64,000 nt of DNA from Ogataea parapolymorpha DL-1 (Eukaryota; Ascomycota; Pichiomycetes; Pichiales; Pichiaceae): positions 1-64,000 of the forward strand of contig NC_027866.1 in NCBI RefSeq assembly GCF_000187245.1, given 5' to 3'. A model generated the notes under the pieces. It made no database searches, was not told where the DNA came from, and worked only from the letters and a program-made list of their open reading frames with translations. Positions 1-8,466 of the stretch are shown here, one piece after another (the first letter of the stretch is position 1; each line of letters opens with the position of its first letter). The position numbers and the translations under genes are program-made.

Positions 1-79
1 ACCGCATCCCTACACCGCTTCCTGCCGCTCCTCCCATCTAATTTCTCACCTTTATTAATCTACATATATTAAACTTGCC

Positions 80-184
80 TCTACTTGCTCTAATTCTTAA
101 CTTGGCTTATTCTCTTCTATACTTCTACTTGCTCTAATTCTTCTCTAATCCCTCTCTAATCCTTCTCTGTTCCCTCTCTAATTC
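80..184. repeat. Pyrimidine-rich minisatellite beside the SDR gene
   Basis: An 18-19 bp unit (ctacttgctctaattctt) occurs at about 80-98 and again at 124-142. It is followed by four 11-bp units at 141-151, 152-162, 163-173 and 174-184 (ttctctaatcc, ctctctaatcc, ttctctgttcc, ctctctaattc), which alternate as two 22-bp pairs. The stop codon of the neighbouring SDR gene (178-180 on the minus strand) lies inside the last unit. Confidence 0.8.
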
Positions 185-996
185 TCCCCTCCTGGCTCAC
201 TCCTCCTATGTCTATGGTAGCTTCCCGCCTGCGCACTGGGAAACACCACCGACTCCGCCACAACCACGTTCGCCCGTCGACTGCAGTTAAACACAACCAC
301 GTCTGCAATGTCCTTGGCCTTGAGCGGCTCATAACCCTCGTACACCTTCTTGGCCTTTGTGGCATCGCCGCCAAACCGCACCAGCGAGAACTCCGTCTCC
401 ACAGCGCCGGGATCGATCTCCATCACCCGGATCTTGGTGCTGATTAGCTCCTTCCGGATTGCTTGGGTGAAGCTCCGCACAGCGGACTTTGTCGCGCAGT
501 AGATGCTACCCCCAGGATAGCTCTCAATCCCAGCTATCGATCCAACCTGCACAATGTCCCCACTATTCCTCTCCTTCATCCCCCGAATCACCGTCTGTGT
601 CATCTTGATCAGCCCCAAAACGTTTGTTGCAAACATCTCCTCAACATCTTTATCCCTAATGTTTCCAGCGTGCTCAACTCCCAACGCCTTCCCAGCATTG
701 TTCACTAACACGTCGATGTCACGATAATCGGATGGAAGAGCTGCAAAGAACGCGTCGATCGTTGCTCTATCGCTGACATCGAGTTGTGCAGTGTGCACTT
801 GGGCCCCACTTTGCTTTAATTGCCGGCTCAGTTCTGCCAGTCTGTCGGCCCTTCTGGCCGCCAGCACTAGCCTGATGTTGCCTCCGGCTGCTTCGACAAA
901 CTCACGTGCAATGGCTTCGCCAATGCCCGCAGATGCCCCAGTGATGAGCACTGTTTTTTGTTCAAGATTTGCCTGTGCTTGTGGTCCCAATGACAT
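178..996 (-). CDS. Short-chain dehydrogenase/reductase, YMR226C-like
   Basis: 272 residues of the classical SDR fold. The nucleotide-binding GASAGIG is at residues 20-26, NNAG at 99-102 and the catalytic Ser153, Tyr166 and Lys170 (YCATK) are all present, so the enzyme should be active. The closest family I recognise is the yeast NADP-dependent 3-hydroxy acid/serine dehydrogenase YMR226C (about 267 residues), a cytosolic enzyme acting on L-allo-threonine, serine and related hydroxy acids; the exact substrate is inferred. The ATG at 994-996 precedes the nucleotide-binding strand by the usual distance. The last nine residues (RRSEPGGEN) extend past the usual family end and are encoded where the gene runs into the pyrimidine-rich repeat, which suggests the original stop was lost or replaced. 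An ATCAGATAA element lies at 1080-1088 upstream. Confidence 0.85.
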   Translation of the reverse strand: MSLGPQAQANLEQKTVLITGASAGIGEAIAREFVEAAGGNIRLVLAARRADRLAELSRQLKQSGAQVHTAQLDVSDRATIDAFFAALPSDYRDIDVLVNNAGKALGVEHAGNIRDKDVEEMFATNVLGLIKMTQTVIRGMKERNSGDIVQVGSIAGIESYPGGSIYCATKSAVRSFTQAIRKELISTKIRVMEIDPGAVETEFSLVRFGGDATKAKKVYEGYEPLKAKDIADVVVFNCSRRANVVVAESVVFPSAQAGSYHRHRRSEPGGEN

Positions 997-1188
997 GTGG
1001 TTCTGGTTTAAGTTGCAATTAAAAATAAATTGTTTATTAATAATTTAAAGCAACCATTTACGTAATCTTTAGTCCGAGCATCAGATAACTACGTTGAGTC
1101 CTGCAACGGGTAGCGTCACGCTCTTGTCTGTCAATGGTACTTGCAGCAATGTTCCCCTTTTTACCAAGGTCTTGGTTAAGTACACTTT

Positions 1189-4100
1189 TTACTGCGACGA
1201 ATTCAGCGCACTCTGCAAGTTTCCCACAGTTCCAGAGGACACTGGCACGTGCTTGTATCTGCTCGTCTCAACGCCAACGCCCCAGAACTCGTCAGTGTCG
1301 TCCACTTTGCCAAATCCACCTCCTCCCGGAGTCAGCACCTTCACGATGTCCCCCTTTCGAATCGCAATTTCAGCAAGGGACGGCAACTGAATCCATTGAA
1401 TGGTCCCACCACCCCTGTTTCTTCCAAGATAGTTCTCTCCTTTCTTTCCATTTTCTCCCCCGTAAACTCCCCAGGGAGCAAAAACGCGGCGTTGTGTAAC
1501 CAACGACACGTGAACAGGTGAGGAGAATTGGATTTCTCTAATCAGACCGTTACCCCCATTCCATTTACCACGTCCGCCACTGTTCTCGCGAATACAGTAC
1601 TGAAGTAGAAGACAGGGATACCTTTGCTCCAGAATCTCCGGGTCTGTGATCTTTGTGTTTGTCATGTTCGTCTGCGTTCCTGAGAATCCGTGGAATCCAA
1701 CCCTAATGCCGTCTTGGTCCACTATACCAGCACAGTTGCCCTGTCCGATGGTTTCGGTGTATCCAAAGCCCTTGACAAGCTCACCCTTCTCGTTTTCACC
1801 ACCTGAGCCAAAGTTGAGGCCGTTCATGCACCCTCCCGTAGCTGAGGTTACACCAAAGGCCTTAAACAAACAGTCTGTAACCCTTTGTGATGTCATGCCG
1901 TTGCCTGCACAAACAGCAGCAAATCTGCTTGGGTTAATTAGCGAGTTTTCTGGAATAACCAGTGTACAAGGATCCAAGCAACCCTGGTTCAGTGGGATAT
2001 CAAGATTGACTAGACATCTGAGAACATAGATGACTGCAGAAGCCGTGACAGACTTGGGAGCATTCAAGTTGCTATAGGATTCAAGGGATGTTCCAGTGAA
2101 ATCAAAGACGGCAGATCCGTCTTGTGGGCTGATGTCAATTTTCACCTGCACTTGTGTTCCATCGTCAAGGAAGTCAATGGCAGTCAACGGCACTCTGTCA
2201 GCGTTTTCGCTAGCGAACTTCATTAAAAATTTCCGCACTCCCATTTCAGCAGTCTTTTTCACATTTCGCATATAGAACAGAACGGTTTCGCTTCCATACT
2301 CGTTGAACAGTTCCTTTAAAAGATTGATACCACGCTGGTTGGATGCGATCTGAGCTTTCAAATCTGAAATGTTATCATCGATGTTTCTTGTTCCGGAAAC
2401 GCCATGCTTTCTTGGTGCCACGTTAAAATGATAGTTAAGCCCTTCGTAGTCCAGCTTTCCTCTTTCCACAATTTTCCATGTTTCAATGTTGACACCTTCC
2501 TCGTAAATCTCTCTGGCGTAGGACGACGAGGACCCAGGGGCGGAACCACCAATCTCCGAATGGTGTGCTCTGGCCGCGACCACAAACTGGATCTTGTTCT
2601 CGTAAAACACTGGAGAAATCACTGTAATATCCGGAAGGTGGGTTCCACCGACGCTTGGAGAGTTTGTGCACAAAATGTCGCCTTCATGAAGGTCGCTATT
2701 CCAATACTCAAGCTGGTATTTGATAGCACTAGACATGGAACCGAGATGGACCGGCACATTGGGGGCATTTGCTGTTAAGTTTCCTTCATTGTCAAATAAA
2801 GCACAGGAGAAATCTAGTCGTTCTTTGATGTTGGCACTCACAGCTATTTTTTGCAATGTACGAGCCATGTCCTCTGCAATGGACATGAATCTATTGCTAA
2901 AGATCGAAAGCTGGATGGGATCAATATAGTCGGTACTGATCTGACTTTTTGACTCCACATTGACGTCCAAGACAACGTGTCTTGGAAGAATGGTGGCAGA
3001 GGCATCGGGGGTCACCACTATGGTTTGCGTCTCATCCAAAATAAGTGCCGGACCAGCTACCACAGTTCCAGGGGCCAGTTTCTCCAAAAGATACACGTTG
3101 GAGTCAAGAACGCCTTCGTCAAAAACAATAGGAGTGGTTTTTTCTTCAATTCCGGACTCAACAGCAACTTTTGCAACTGAGGCATAGTCTTTATATGGAG
3201 ATCTTTCATTTGTTTCGCCAAATGTATTCCCAGTGCTTCTAACTCTGACATCGGTAATCAGAACAGCCTTATCGTAATCATTAAAAGCAAACTCTCTTTC
3301 GTGGGTCTCATAAAACACCGACAGAAAATCGTCATCTACTGGCCGTGCAACCATGATTTTGGTATCCGAGCCCTTATAGCCCATGTTAAGATAGACGGTC
3401 GAGAATACAGTCGCTGGGTTAACACCTTGAGCCTCCAGCTCCATGAGAGCTTTCTCCTTCAACTTTTCTGCCTCTTTGATTAATTCATTTCTTGCGGTGT
3501 CAGAATAAACTTTTGCACACGGAATCTGCTGCTCGTTGACGACATCTGCTAAAGATATACCATACGCGGATAAGATGGACGAGTGCTTGTGAATAAGCAC
3601 CTTCTTGATTTTTAAAATTTTGGCAATCGATGCGGCGTGCTGTCCTCCAGCGCCACCAAAAGAAGCCATAGAATGAGCAGATGCGTCGTGCCCTTTGGCT
3701 TCAGTCAACTCTCTAATTGGCTTTGCCATTTGGTAGTTGGCGACTTTCAAAAATCCAAGGGCAATTTCATGAGGAGTTTTGGGGAAGCCAGGATTGTCTT
3801 CGTTGATGATGTGCGCTAGTTGCTCAAACTTCTTTTTGGTGATGGCATAGTCCAAAGGTTCATTTTCGCCGGGACCGAAAATTTGGGGGAAAAATTCAGG
3901 CAAAATTCTCCCTGTGAATAAATTAGCGTCCGTCACGGTCAATGGTCCGCCTTTCTTGTAGCATGCAGGACCTGGATGAGCAGAAGCAGATTCAGGCCCG
4001 ACTTTGAACACACCATTGACATATTCAAGAATGGAACCGCCTCCAGCAGCGACTGTATTGATATCTAACTGGGGAGCAGCGATATTGATCCCAGCGGTGA

Positions 4101-5139
4101 TGGACTCAAACGAGAATTCGAATTCGCCTGCATATCTCGAGACGTCTGTTGATGTTCCTCCCATATCAAATCCAATCACAGGAATCTTGTTGTCGTCGTC
4201 GTAACACGTTTTTGCCTCACCAACAACACCTCCAGCAGGTCCTGAAAGCAGTGAACGGAGTCCCGAAAAGTTTCTCCAGGAGCACAGTCCACCATCAGAT
4301 TGCATGAACTCGACTCTCGTATGTTTCTCAAAACCCGGCTCAAACCCGGCTAAAAAACTGTCAATATATTCCTTGACTATAGGAGTCAAATAGGCATCGA
4401 CAACCGTTGACTGCCCTCTGGGAAGCGTTTTGATGACTGGCAGCAGCTCATGAGAAAGCGAAACATTTCCAAATCCAAGGCTTTTAGCGATCTCTCCGGC
4501 ACGCTTTTCGTGCTCCTGGTAATTGTAGCCGTGTATAAAAACAATAGCAACAGAATTTATACCTTCGTCTTTCAGTTTTATAAGATCGTGAGTCAATTGT
4601 TCAGTGTCCAAAGGCTTGATGATCTCAAACACTTCTCTTGTTTTGCCCTCAACATACTTTTGGCCATCCAGAAGATCGCGTGCATCATAGCCAGTTGGGT
4701 CAACCAAGAATGCTGGCATAGTGACACGCTCATCTGCTTCCACTACCTTTTCGAAGAGAACACCTGGCTTCACAATGTTTAGCGCGAACAGGTCTGGCCG
4801 CGATTGATCTCCAATATGAAGCAAATCTTTAAAACCCTTGGTAGTCACCAAAGCACATCTTGACCCTTTGCGTTCCAGAAGGGCGTTGGTTGCCACTGTG
4901 GTTCCTAGCCGAATTGAGGAAATGGAGGAAGTATCGAGGAGTTGGTTTCTGGGTATAGTTTTGCCAGATGTCAGTTCCAAAACTCTTCTGATACTTTCAA
5001 TGTTTGCGTCTTTGTAATTTGAAGGATCAACCGATAAAAGCTTGAACGTGCCTTCCTTCTTCCCGACTTTGTATATCACGTCGGTGAAGGTTCCACCACG
5101 GTCAATAGCTATACTGATACCTGTTTCATATACTGTCAT
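1189..5139 (-). CDS. OXP1: 5-oxoprolinase (ATP-hydrolysing)
   Basis: 1316 residues, the usual size of the fused eukaryotic 5-oxoprolinase (yeast OXP1 is close to 1290). The enzyme opens 5-oxo-L-proline (pyroglutamate) to L-glutamate with ATP. The hydantoinase-A half begins with the phosphate-binding IDRGGTFTD at residues 12-20 and a second GFDMGGTSTD around residue 325. The hydantoinase-B half starts near residue 740. No break is seen. The gene is divergent from a DAL5-family permease across 311 bp holding two copies of the cluster operator and GATAAG elements. Base use is more AT-rich than in most of the window. The same family includes bacterial N-methylhydantoinases, so another cyclic amide substrate is possible, but length and fusion favour true 5-oxoprolinase. 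Confidence 0.93.
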   Translation of the reverse strand: MTVYETGISIAIDRGGTFTDVIYKVGKKEGTFKLLSVDPSNYKDANIESIRRVLELTSGKTIPRNQLLDTSSISSIRLGTTVATNALLERKGSRCALVTTKGFKDLLHIGDQSRPDLFALNIVKPGVLFEKVVEADERVTMPAFLVDPTGYDARDLLDGQKYVEGKTREVFEIIKPLDTEQLTHDLIKLKDEGINSVAIVFIHGYNYQEHEKRAGEIAKSLGFGNVSLSHELLPVIKTLPRGQSTVVDAYLTPIVKEYIDSFLAGFEPGFEKHTRVEFMQSDGGLCSWRNFSGLRSLLSGPAGGVVGEAKTCYDDDNKIPVIGFDMGGTSTDVSRYAGEFEFSFESITAGINIAAPQLDINTVAAGGGSILEYVNGVFKVGPESASAHPGPACYKKGGPLTVTDANLFTGRILPEFFPQIFGPGENEPLDYAITKKKFEQLAHIINEDNPGFPKTPHEIALGFLKVANYQMAKPIRELTEAKGHDASAHSMASFGGAGGQHAASIAKILKIKKVLIHKHSSILSAYGISLADVVNEQQIPCAKVYSDTARNELIKEAEKLKEKALMELEAQGVNPATVFSTVYLNMGYKGSDTKIMVARPVDDDFLSVFYETHEREFAFNDYDKAVLITDVRVRSTGNTFGETNERSPYKDYASVAKVAVESGIEEKTTPIVFDEGVLDSNVYLLEKLAPGTVVAGPALILDETQTIVVTPDASATILPRHVVLDVNVESKSQISTDYIDPIQLSIFSNRFMSIAEDMARTLQKIAVSANIKERLDFSCALFDNEGNLTANAPNVPVHLGSMSSAIKYQLEYWNSDLHEGDILCTNSPSVGGTHLPDITVISPVFYENKIQFVVAARAHHSEIGGSAPGSSSSYAREIYEEGVNIETWKIVERGKLDYEGLNYHFNVAPRKHGVSGTRNIDDNISDLKAQIASNQRGINLLKELFNEYGSETVLFYMRNVKKTAEMGVRKFLMKFASENADRVPLTAIDFLDDGTQVQVKIDISPQDGSAVFDFTGTSLESYSNLNAPKSVTASAVIYVLRCLVNLDIPLNQGCLDPCTLVIPENSLINPSRFAAVCAGNGMTSQRVTDCLFKAFGVTSATGGCMNGLNFGSGGENEKGELVKGFGYTETIGQGNCAGIVDQDGIRVGFHGFSGTQTNMTNTKITDPEILEQRYPCLLLQYCIRENSGGRGKWNGGNGLIREIQFSSPVHVSLVTQRRVFAPWGVYGGENGKKGENYLGRNRGGGTIQWIQLPSLAEIAIRKGDIVKVLTPGGGGFGKVDDTDEFWGVGVETSRYKHVPVSSGTVGNLQSALNSSQ

Positions 5140-5235
5140 GCTGTAGATATTGAATAGCCGGAAAATGTCCCAGCAGGAGCTGGATTATTTAATATATTTA
5201 AGCTGATAAAGCTGATAGCTAAAGATAAGTAGGCA

Positions 5236-5248
5236 GCTCGTGACGAGC
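5236..5248. promoter_or_regulatory. Cluster operator copy 1 (perfect inverted repeat)
   Basis: GCTCG-TGA-CGAGC, a perfect 5-bp inverted repeat with a 3-bp spacer, 97 bp upstream of the OXP1 ATG. Flanking AGGCA on the left is shared with copy 2. Confidence 0.65.
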
Positions 5249-5293
5249 GGAAAACAATAGCGCCGCGCGGGTTAATCAATATTTTTCAAGGCA

Positions 5294-5306
5294 GGTCGAG
5301 ACGAGC
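5294..5306. promoter_or_regulatory. Cluster operator copy 2
   Basis: GGTCG-AGA-CGAGC, one mismatch from the inverted repeat. It shares an 18-bp context with copy 1 at 16 of 18 positions (AGGCAGSTCGWGACGAGC). It lies 145 bp upstream of the DAL5-like ATG. Confidence 0.6.
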
Positions 5307-5450
5307 TAACGCGATCGTTGGAAATAATTTCTTTTGGTTATTCAGATAACCAACTAACATTATCGAGTCACTTTATCTTGAGCTTCCCCGGATCGACAAT
5401 GAGTATTTTAAGTTGACTAATTGTCCTTCATCGCTTATCACTTTTTCAAA

Positions 5451-6983
5451 ATGACTTCGACCGATTTGCCTGAAAAAGATGCCTTTTTGGCGGTTACCAC
5501 TCAAAAATCAATCGTTGATGATCCTAGTGCAGACAAAGCTCTTCAATTTCTTGCTGAGCATGCCGGTAAGTTTGAAGAGCTTACTCCTGCCGAGGAAAAA
5601 TGGGCCATTAGGAAGACCGACTTGATTCTACTGCCAACACTCTTCTTCACTGCAACCATGGGTGCAGTTGACAAAGTGTCTCTCAGTACGGCCGCCATAT
5701 TTGGATTTAAGACCGATAACAACCTGGTTGGACAGCAGTACTCCTGGCTGGGATCTATCATATTTATAGGTTCTCTCGTCGGGATGTGGCCAATGTCTTA
5801 TTTATTGCAGAGGTTCAGAATCGGCAAGGTTATTGCCTGCTGCTCGTTAGTCTGGTCTGCATCCACTCTTTTATTATGTGCCTGCCACGAGTTTATTGGT
5901 CTTGCTACTCTTCGCTGTCTGATGGGTCTTGTTGAGTGTGCGATTGTCCCTGGTTGCTCGCTGATGATTGCTAGCTTTTATCTGAAATCTGAGTCCCCTC
6001 ACCGCACAGCATTCATTTTTATGTTTGCATCGTCAGTGATCAACGGGGCTCTGTCTGCTCTTGCCACAACTTTTGGTAGCGCAATACCTACTTGGAAGTA
6101 CATCTACCTCCTGGTTGGTTCTATCTCTTTCGTGTGGTCCTGCGTTATCTTTTGGTTCTTACCAGACTCTCCAATCAACGCCAAATTTTTGACCGAGCGC
6201 GAGAAGGTCTTTATGGTGAAACGTGTTGCTGATAATGCCACCGGTGTTGAGAACAACTCATGGAAATGGGAGCAAGTAAAGGAGGCGTTTTTAGACGTGC
6301 GAGTCTACTTGATTATGCTTTTCAACTTTGGTATTAACATTCCTAATGGTGGATTGAGCACTTACAACTCCATCATCATTAACAACTTGGGTTTTACTCC
6401 GGTCAAGTCTGCTCTTATGGGTATTCCTACTGGTGTGATTGCTTCTCTCGCAACTTTCTTTTTCACCTGGCTTGGAGCTCGCTGGAAGAACAGGAGATGC
6501 CTGGTTTCTGTTATTTCCTTGATTATTCCACTGATTGGGTCTATCATTCTCTACGCAGTTGATCAAACAAAAGTTGGTCCTCAACTATTAGGTCTCTACC
6601 TAATGTACTTCTACTTTGCACCATATGTTGTCATGATGTCCTGTGTTCAAGCAAACACTTCTGGAAGCACCAAAAAATCTGTCACATATGGCTTCAACTA
6701 CCTTGGTTACTGTGGGGGAGCTATTACGGGTACACAAACGTTCAGGAGCAACCAGGCACCCAAATACACTGGCGGATTCATCTCGATGATTGTGGCCTAT
6801 TGCGTGTGTATCCTATTGTCTGCTCTTTACTGGGTCACGTGTGCGATCATGAACCATAACAAGAGAAAGGCTCTCGAAAAAATTCCGGAAGACACGCTGG
6901 ACGTGTCTATCGAGGGAGTTGAGGATGAGAAGATGCTTGACTACACAGATAGACAGCAGCGCCACTTTTTCTATACTACTTAG
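5451..6983 (+). CDS. DAL5-family (anion:cation symporter) permease
   Basis: 510 residues from the ATG at 5451; the frame stays open ten codons upstream but only to a TTG. About twelve hydrophobic segments and the family's long soluble N-terminus are seen, with the DAL5/TNA1-type pattern 'TD..LLP' before the first membrane span, 'RF.IGK' after span 3, and 'LPDSP' after span 6. Members import organic anions such as allantoate, ureidosuccinate, nicotinate, or small peptides at the plasma membrane. The substrate cannot be read from sequence. Divergence from OXP1 and tandem placement ahead of an amino-acid-oxidising flavoprotein, with the same operator sites, suggest it takes up the compound this cluster degrades, for example 5-oxoproline or an N-substituted amino acid (inference). 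Confidence 0.9.
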   Translation: MTSTDLPEKDAFLAVTTQKSIVDDPSADKALQFLAEHAGKFEELTPAEEKWAIRKTDLILLPTLFFTATMGAVDKVSLSTAAIFGFKTDNNLVGQQYSWLGSIIFIGSLVGMWPMSYLLQRFRIGKVIACCSLVWSASTLLLCACHEFIGLATLRCLMGLVECAIVPGCSLMIASFYLKSESPHRTAFIFMFASSVINGALSALATTFGSAIPTWKYIYLLVGSISFVWSCVIFWFLPDSPINAKFLTEREKVFMVKRVADNATGVENNSWKWEQVKEAFLDVRVYLIMLFNFGINIPNGGLSTYNSIIINNLGFTPVKSALMGIPTGVIASLATFFFTWLGARWKNRRCLVSVISLIIPLIGSIILYAVDQTKVGPQLLGLYLMYFYFAPYVVMMSCVQANTSGSTKKSVTYGFNYLGYCGGAITGTQTFRSNQAPKYTGGFISMIVAYCVCILLSALYWVTCAIMNHNKRKALEKIPEDTLDVSIEGVEDEKMLDYTDRQQRHFFYTT

Positions 6984-7058
6984 TTTTATCTACAATTCCG
7001 ACCAAAAAGTTTTAATCTCAGTTTATGCCGGTATCGAAATAAACTTCCAAGTATTTCA

Positions 7059-7071
7059 GCTCGTCTCGAGC
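7059..7071. promoter_or_regulatory. Cluster operator copy 3 (perfect inverted repeat)
   Basis: GCTCG-TCT-CGAGC, a perfect inverted repeat 98 bp upstream of the flavoprotein ATG at 7169. It sits in the context TCAGCTCGTCTCGAGCTTC, which matches copy 4 at 17 of 19 positions. Confidence 0.65.
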
Positions 7072-7168
7072 TTCTTTTTTTCCACATTCTTATCAGTACG
7101 CCAATATGTCTCGTACCATAAAAGTAAATGTATAAGAGGTGTTTTTGCTCGAATTTGAAATTGTTAAC

Positions 7169-8458
7169 ATGATCAACCCTGATTACTCCGTTCTGATTGT
7201 GGGCGCCGGTACCTTTGGTCTTTCCACAGCTCTACAACTACTTCGCAAAGGCCACAAAAACGTGACCCTCCTCGACCCGTATGCCATTCCATCCCCTCTT
7301 GCTGCAGGCAATGACATAAATAAAATTTTCCAGTCAACTGTTAGTGACGAATTTTACTCTGAACTAGCTTTGGAGGCTCTGGAATTGTGGAGATCTGATC
7401 CCGTATACGAGCCAGCGTTCCACGAAGTGGGAATAGTGTACGGTGCTACAGGAGATGCTGCTGTTGCTGAAATCAATCAACGCTACAGCCGTCTCAATTC
7501 CAAAGGAGAAGATATTGACAGATTGCAAACACCAGAGGATTTTGCAAAGTTGATTCAATGGAAAGGAGATTTTGCAGATGATTTCAATTCCTTGGCTCTT
7601 GACTCGAGATTCAAATCTTGGAAGGGCTATTTTCAAAAAAGTAAATGTGGATGGACATTTGCAGCACTAGCTTTAAATAACGCTTGGAAAGAATGCGAAC
7701 AGAAGGGAGCTCAGTTTGTTCAGGATGCTGCCGTAGAATTGCTCATAGAAGGGTTCAATTGTGTCGGAGTTCGCACATTATCGGGATCAATCTTGAAAGC
7801 TGACCGTGTCGTTATATGTGCTGGAGCAAATTCAACAAAATTACTCAATTACAAAGGCCAACTACTAGCCAAATGCTGGACTGTGGGTCACATAAAGCTT
7901 ACCTCAGAGGAGGCTAAAGCGCTAAGAAACTCTCCTGTTCTTTTGAACCTAGATGAAGGGTTCCTCTTTGAGCCTGACGAAAATGGGATCCTAAAGTTTT
8001 GCAACGAGTTTCCAGGATACATAAATCAAGATGGAACTGAAAATATTTCGACGCCTCTTTATCGAAACCAGATCCCTGTCGAAGCCGAAAAGCAAATGAG
8101 AGGGTTTCTGAGGCAGGTGTTTCCCCAAATCAGCACGCGTCCCTTTGATGCTGCCAAAATTTGCTGGTGCACCGACACACCCGATCGTCATTTCTTAATC
8201 TGTGAGCATCCTAATATGAACGGCCTCATATTGGCAACTGGAGATTCTGGACAAGGATTCAAGTATATGCCCATAATTGGCCACTACATATCTGACCTCG
8301 TTATGAAAGGAGAATCGGGACTACCAGAAACCCATCGCAAAGCATGGAGCTGGAGACCAGAGACAGCCGAGGGGAGAGATATATACAACCTTCAAGGGAG
8401 ATTTGGCGGTTCAAACAAAATAAAGGATCTGAATGAGTTAAGCGATTGGACAAACTAA
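7169..8458 (+). CDS. FAD-dependent amine oxidase, fructosyl-amino-acid/saccharopine oxidase-like
   Basis: 429 residues from the ATG at 7169; an upstream in-frame GTG at 7139 is not credible. The dinucleotide-binding GAGTFG is at residues 12-17, followed by a conserved 'D.NKI' segment, and near the C-terminus by KICWCTDTPDR and the 'GDSGQGFK' FAD loop. This order is that of the monomeric sarcosine oxidase / amadoriase / saccharopine and pipecolate oxidase family. Cys332 stands where amadoriases attach FAD covalently (family knowledge). The reaction would be oxidation of a secondary amine to imine with release of H2O2; the substrate is open, with fructosyl amino acids, saccharopine, pipecolate or sarcosine all possible. 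There is no C-terminal SKL-type peroxisomal signal (it ends DWTN), which is unusual for a peroxide-forming oxidase. It lies 8 bp from the convergent regulator gene. Confidence 0.85.
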   Translation: MINPDYSVLIVGAGTFGLSTALQLLRKGHKNVTLLDPYAIPSPLAAGNDINKIFQSTVSDEFYSELALEALELWRSDPVYEPAFHEVGIVYGATGDAAVAEINQRYSRLNSKGEDIDRLQTPEDFAKLIQWKGDFADDFNSLALDSRFKSWKGYFQKSKCGWTFAALALNNAWKECEQKGAQFVQDAAVELLIEGFNCVGVRTLSGSILKADRVVICAGANSTKLLNYKGQLLAKCWTVGHIKLTSEEAKALRNSPVLLNLDEGFLFEPDENGILKFCNEFPGYINQDGTENISTPLYRNQIPVEAEKQMRGFLRQVFPQISTRPFDAAKICWCTDTPDRHFLICEHPNMNGLILATGDSGQGFKYMPIIGHYISDLVMKGESGLPETHRKAWSWRPETAEGRDIYNLQGRFGGSNKIKDLNELSDWTN

Positions 8459-8466
8459 TAATCATC

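Larger units (their letters stand above)
5140..5450. promoter_or_regulatory. Divergent promoter between OXP1 and the DAL5-like permease
   Basis: No gene is seen in this 311-bp gap. It carries two operator-like inverted repeats (5236-5248 and 5294-5306). It also carries GATA elements typical of nitrogen catabolite control: GATAAA at 5205-5210, GATAAG at 5224-5229, and CTTATC (GATAAG on the other strand) at 5434-5439. An AT-rich TATA-like stretch lies at about 5187-5200 on the OXP1 side. Confidence 0.65.
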
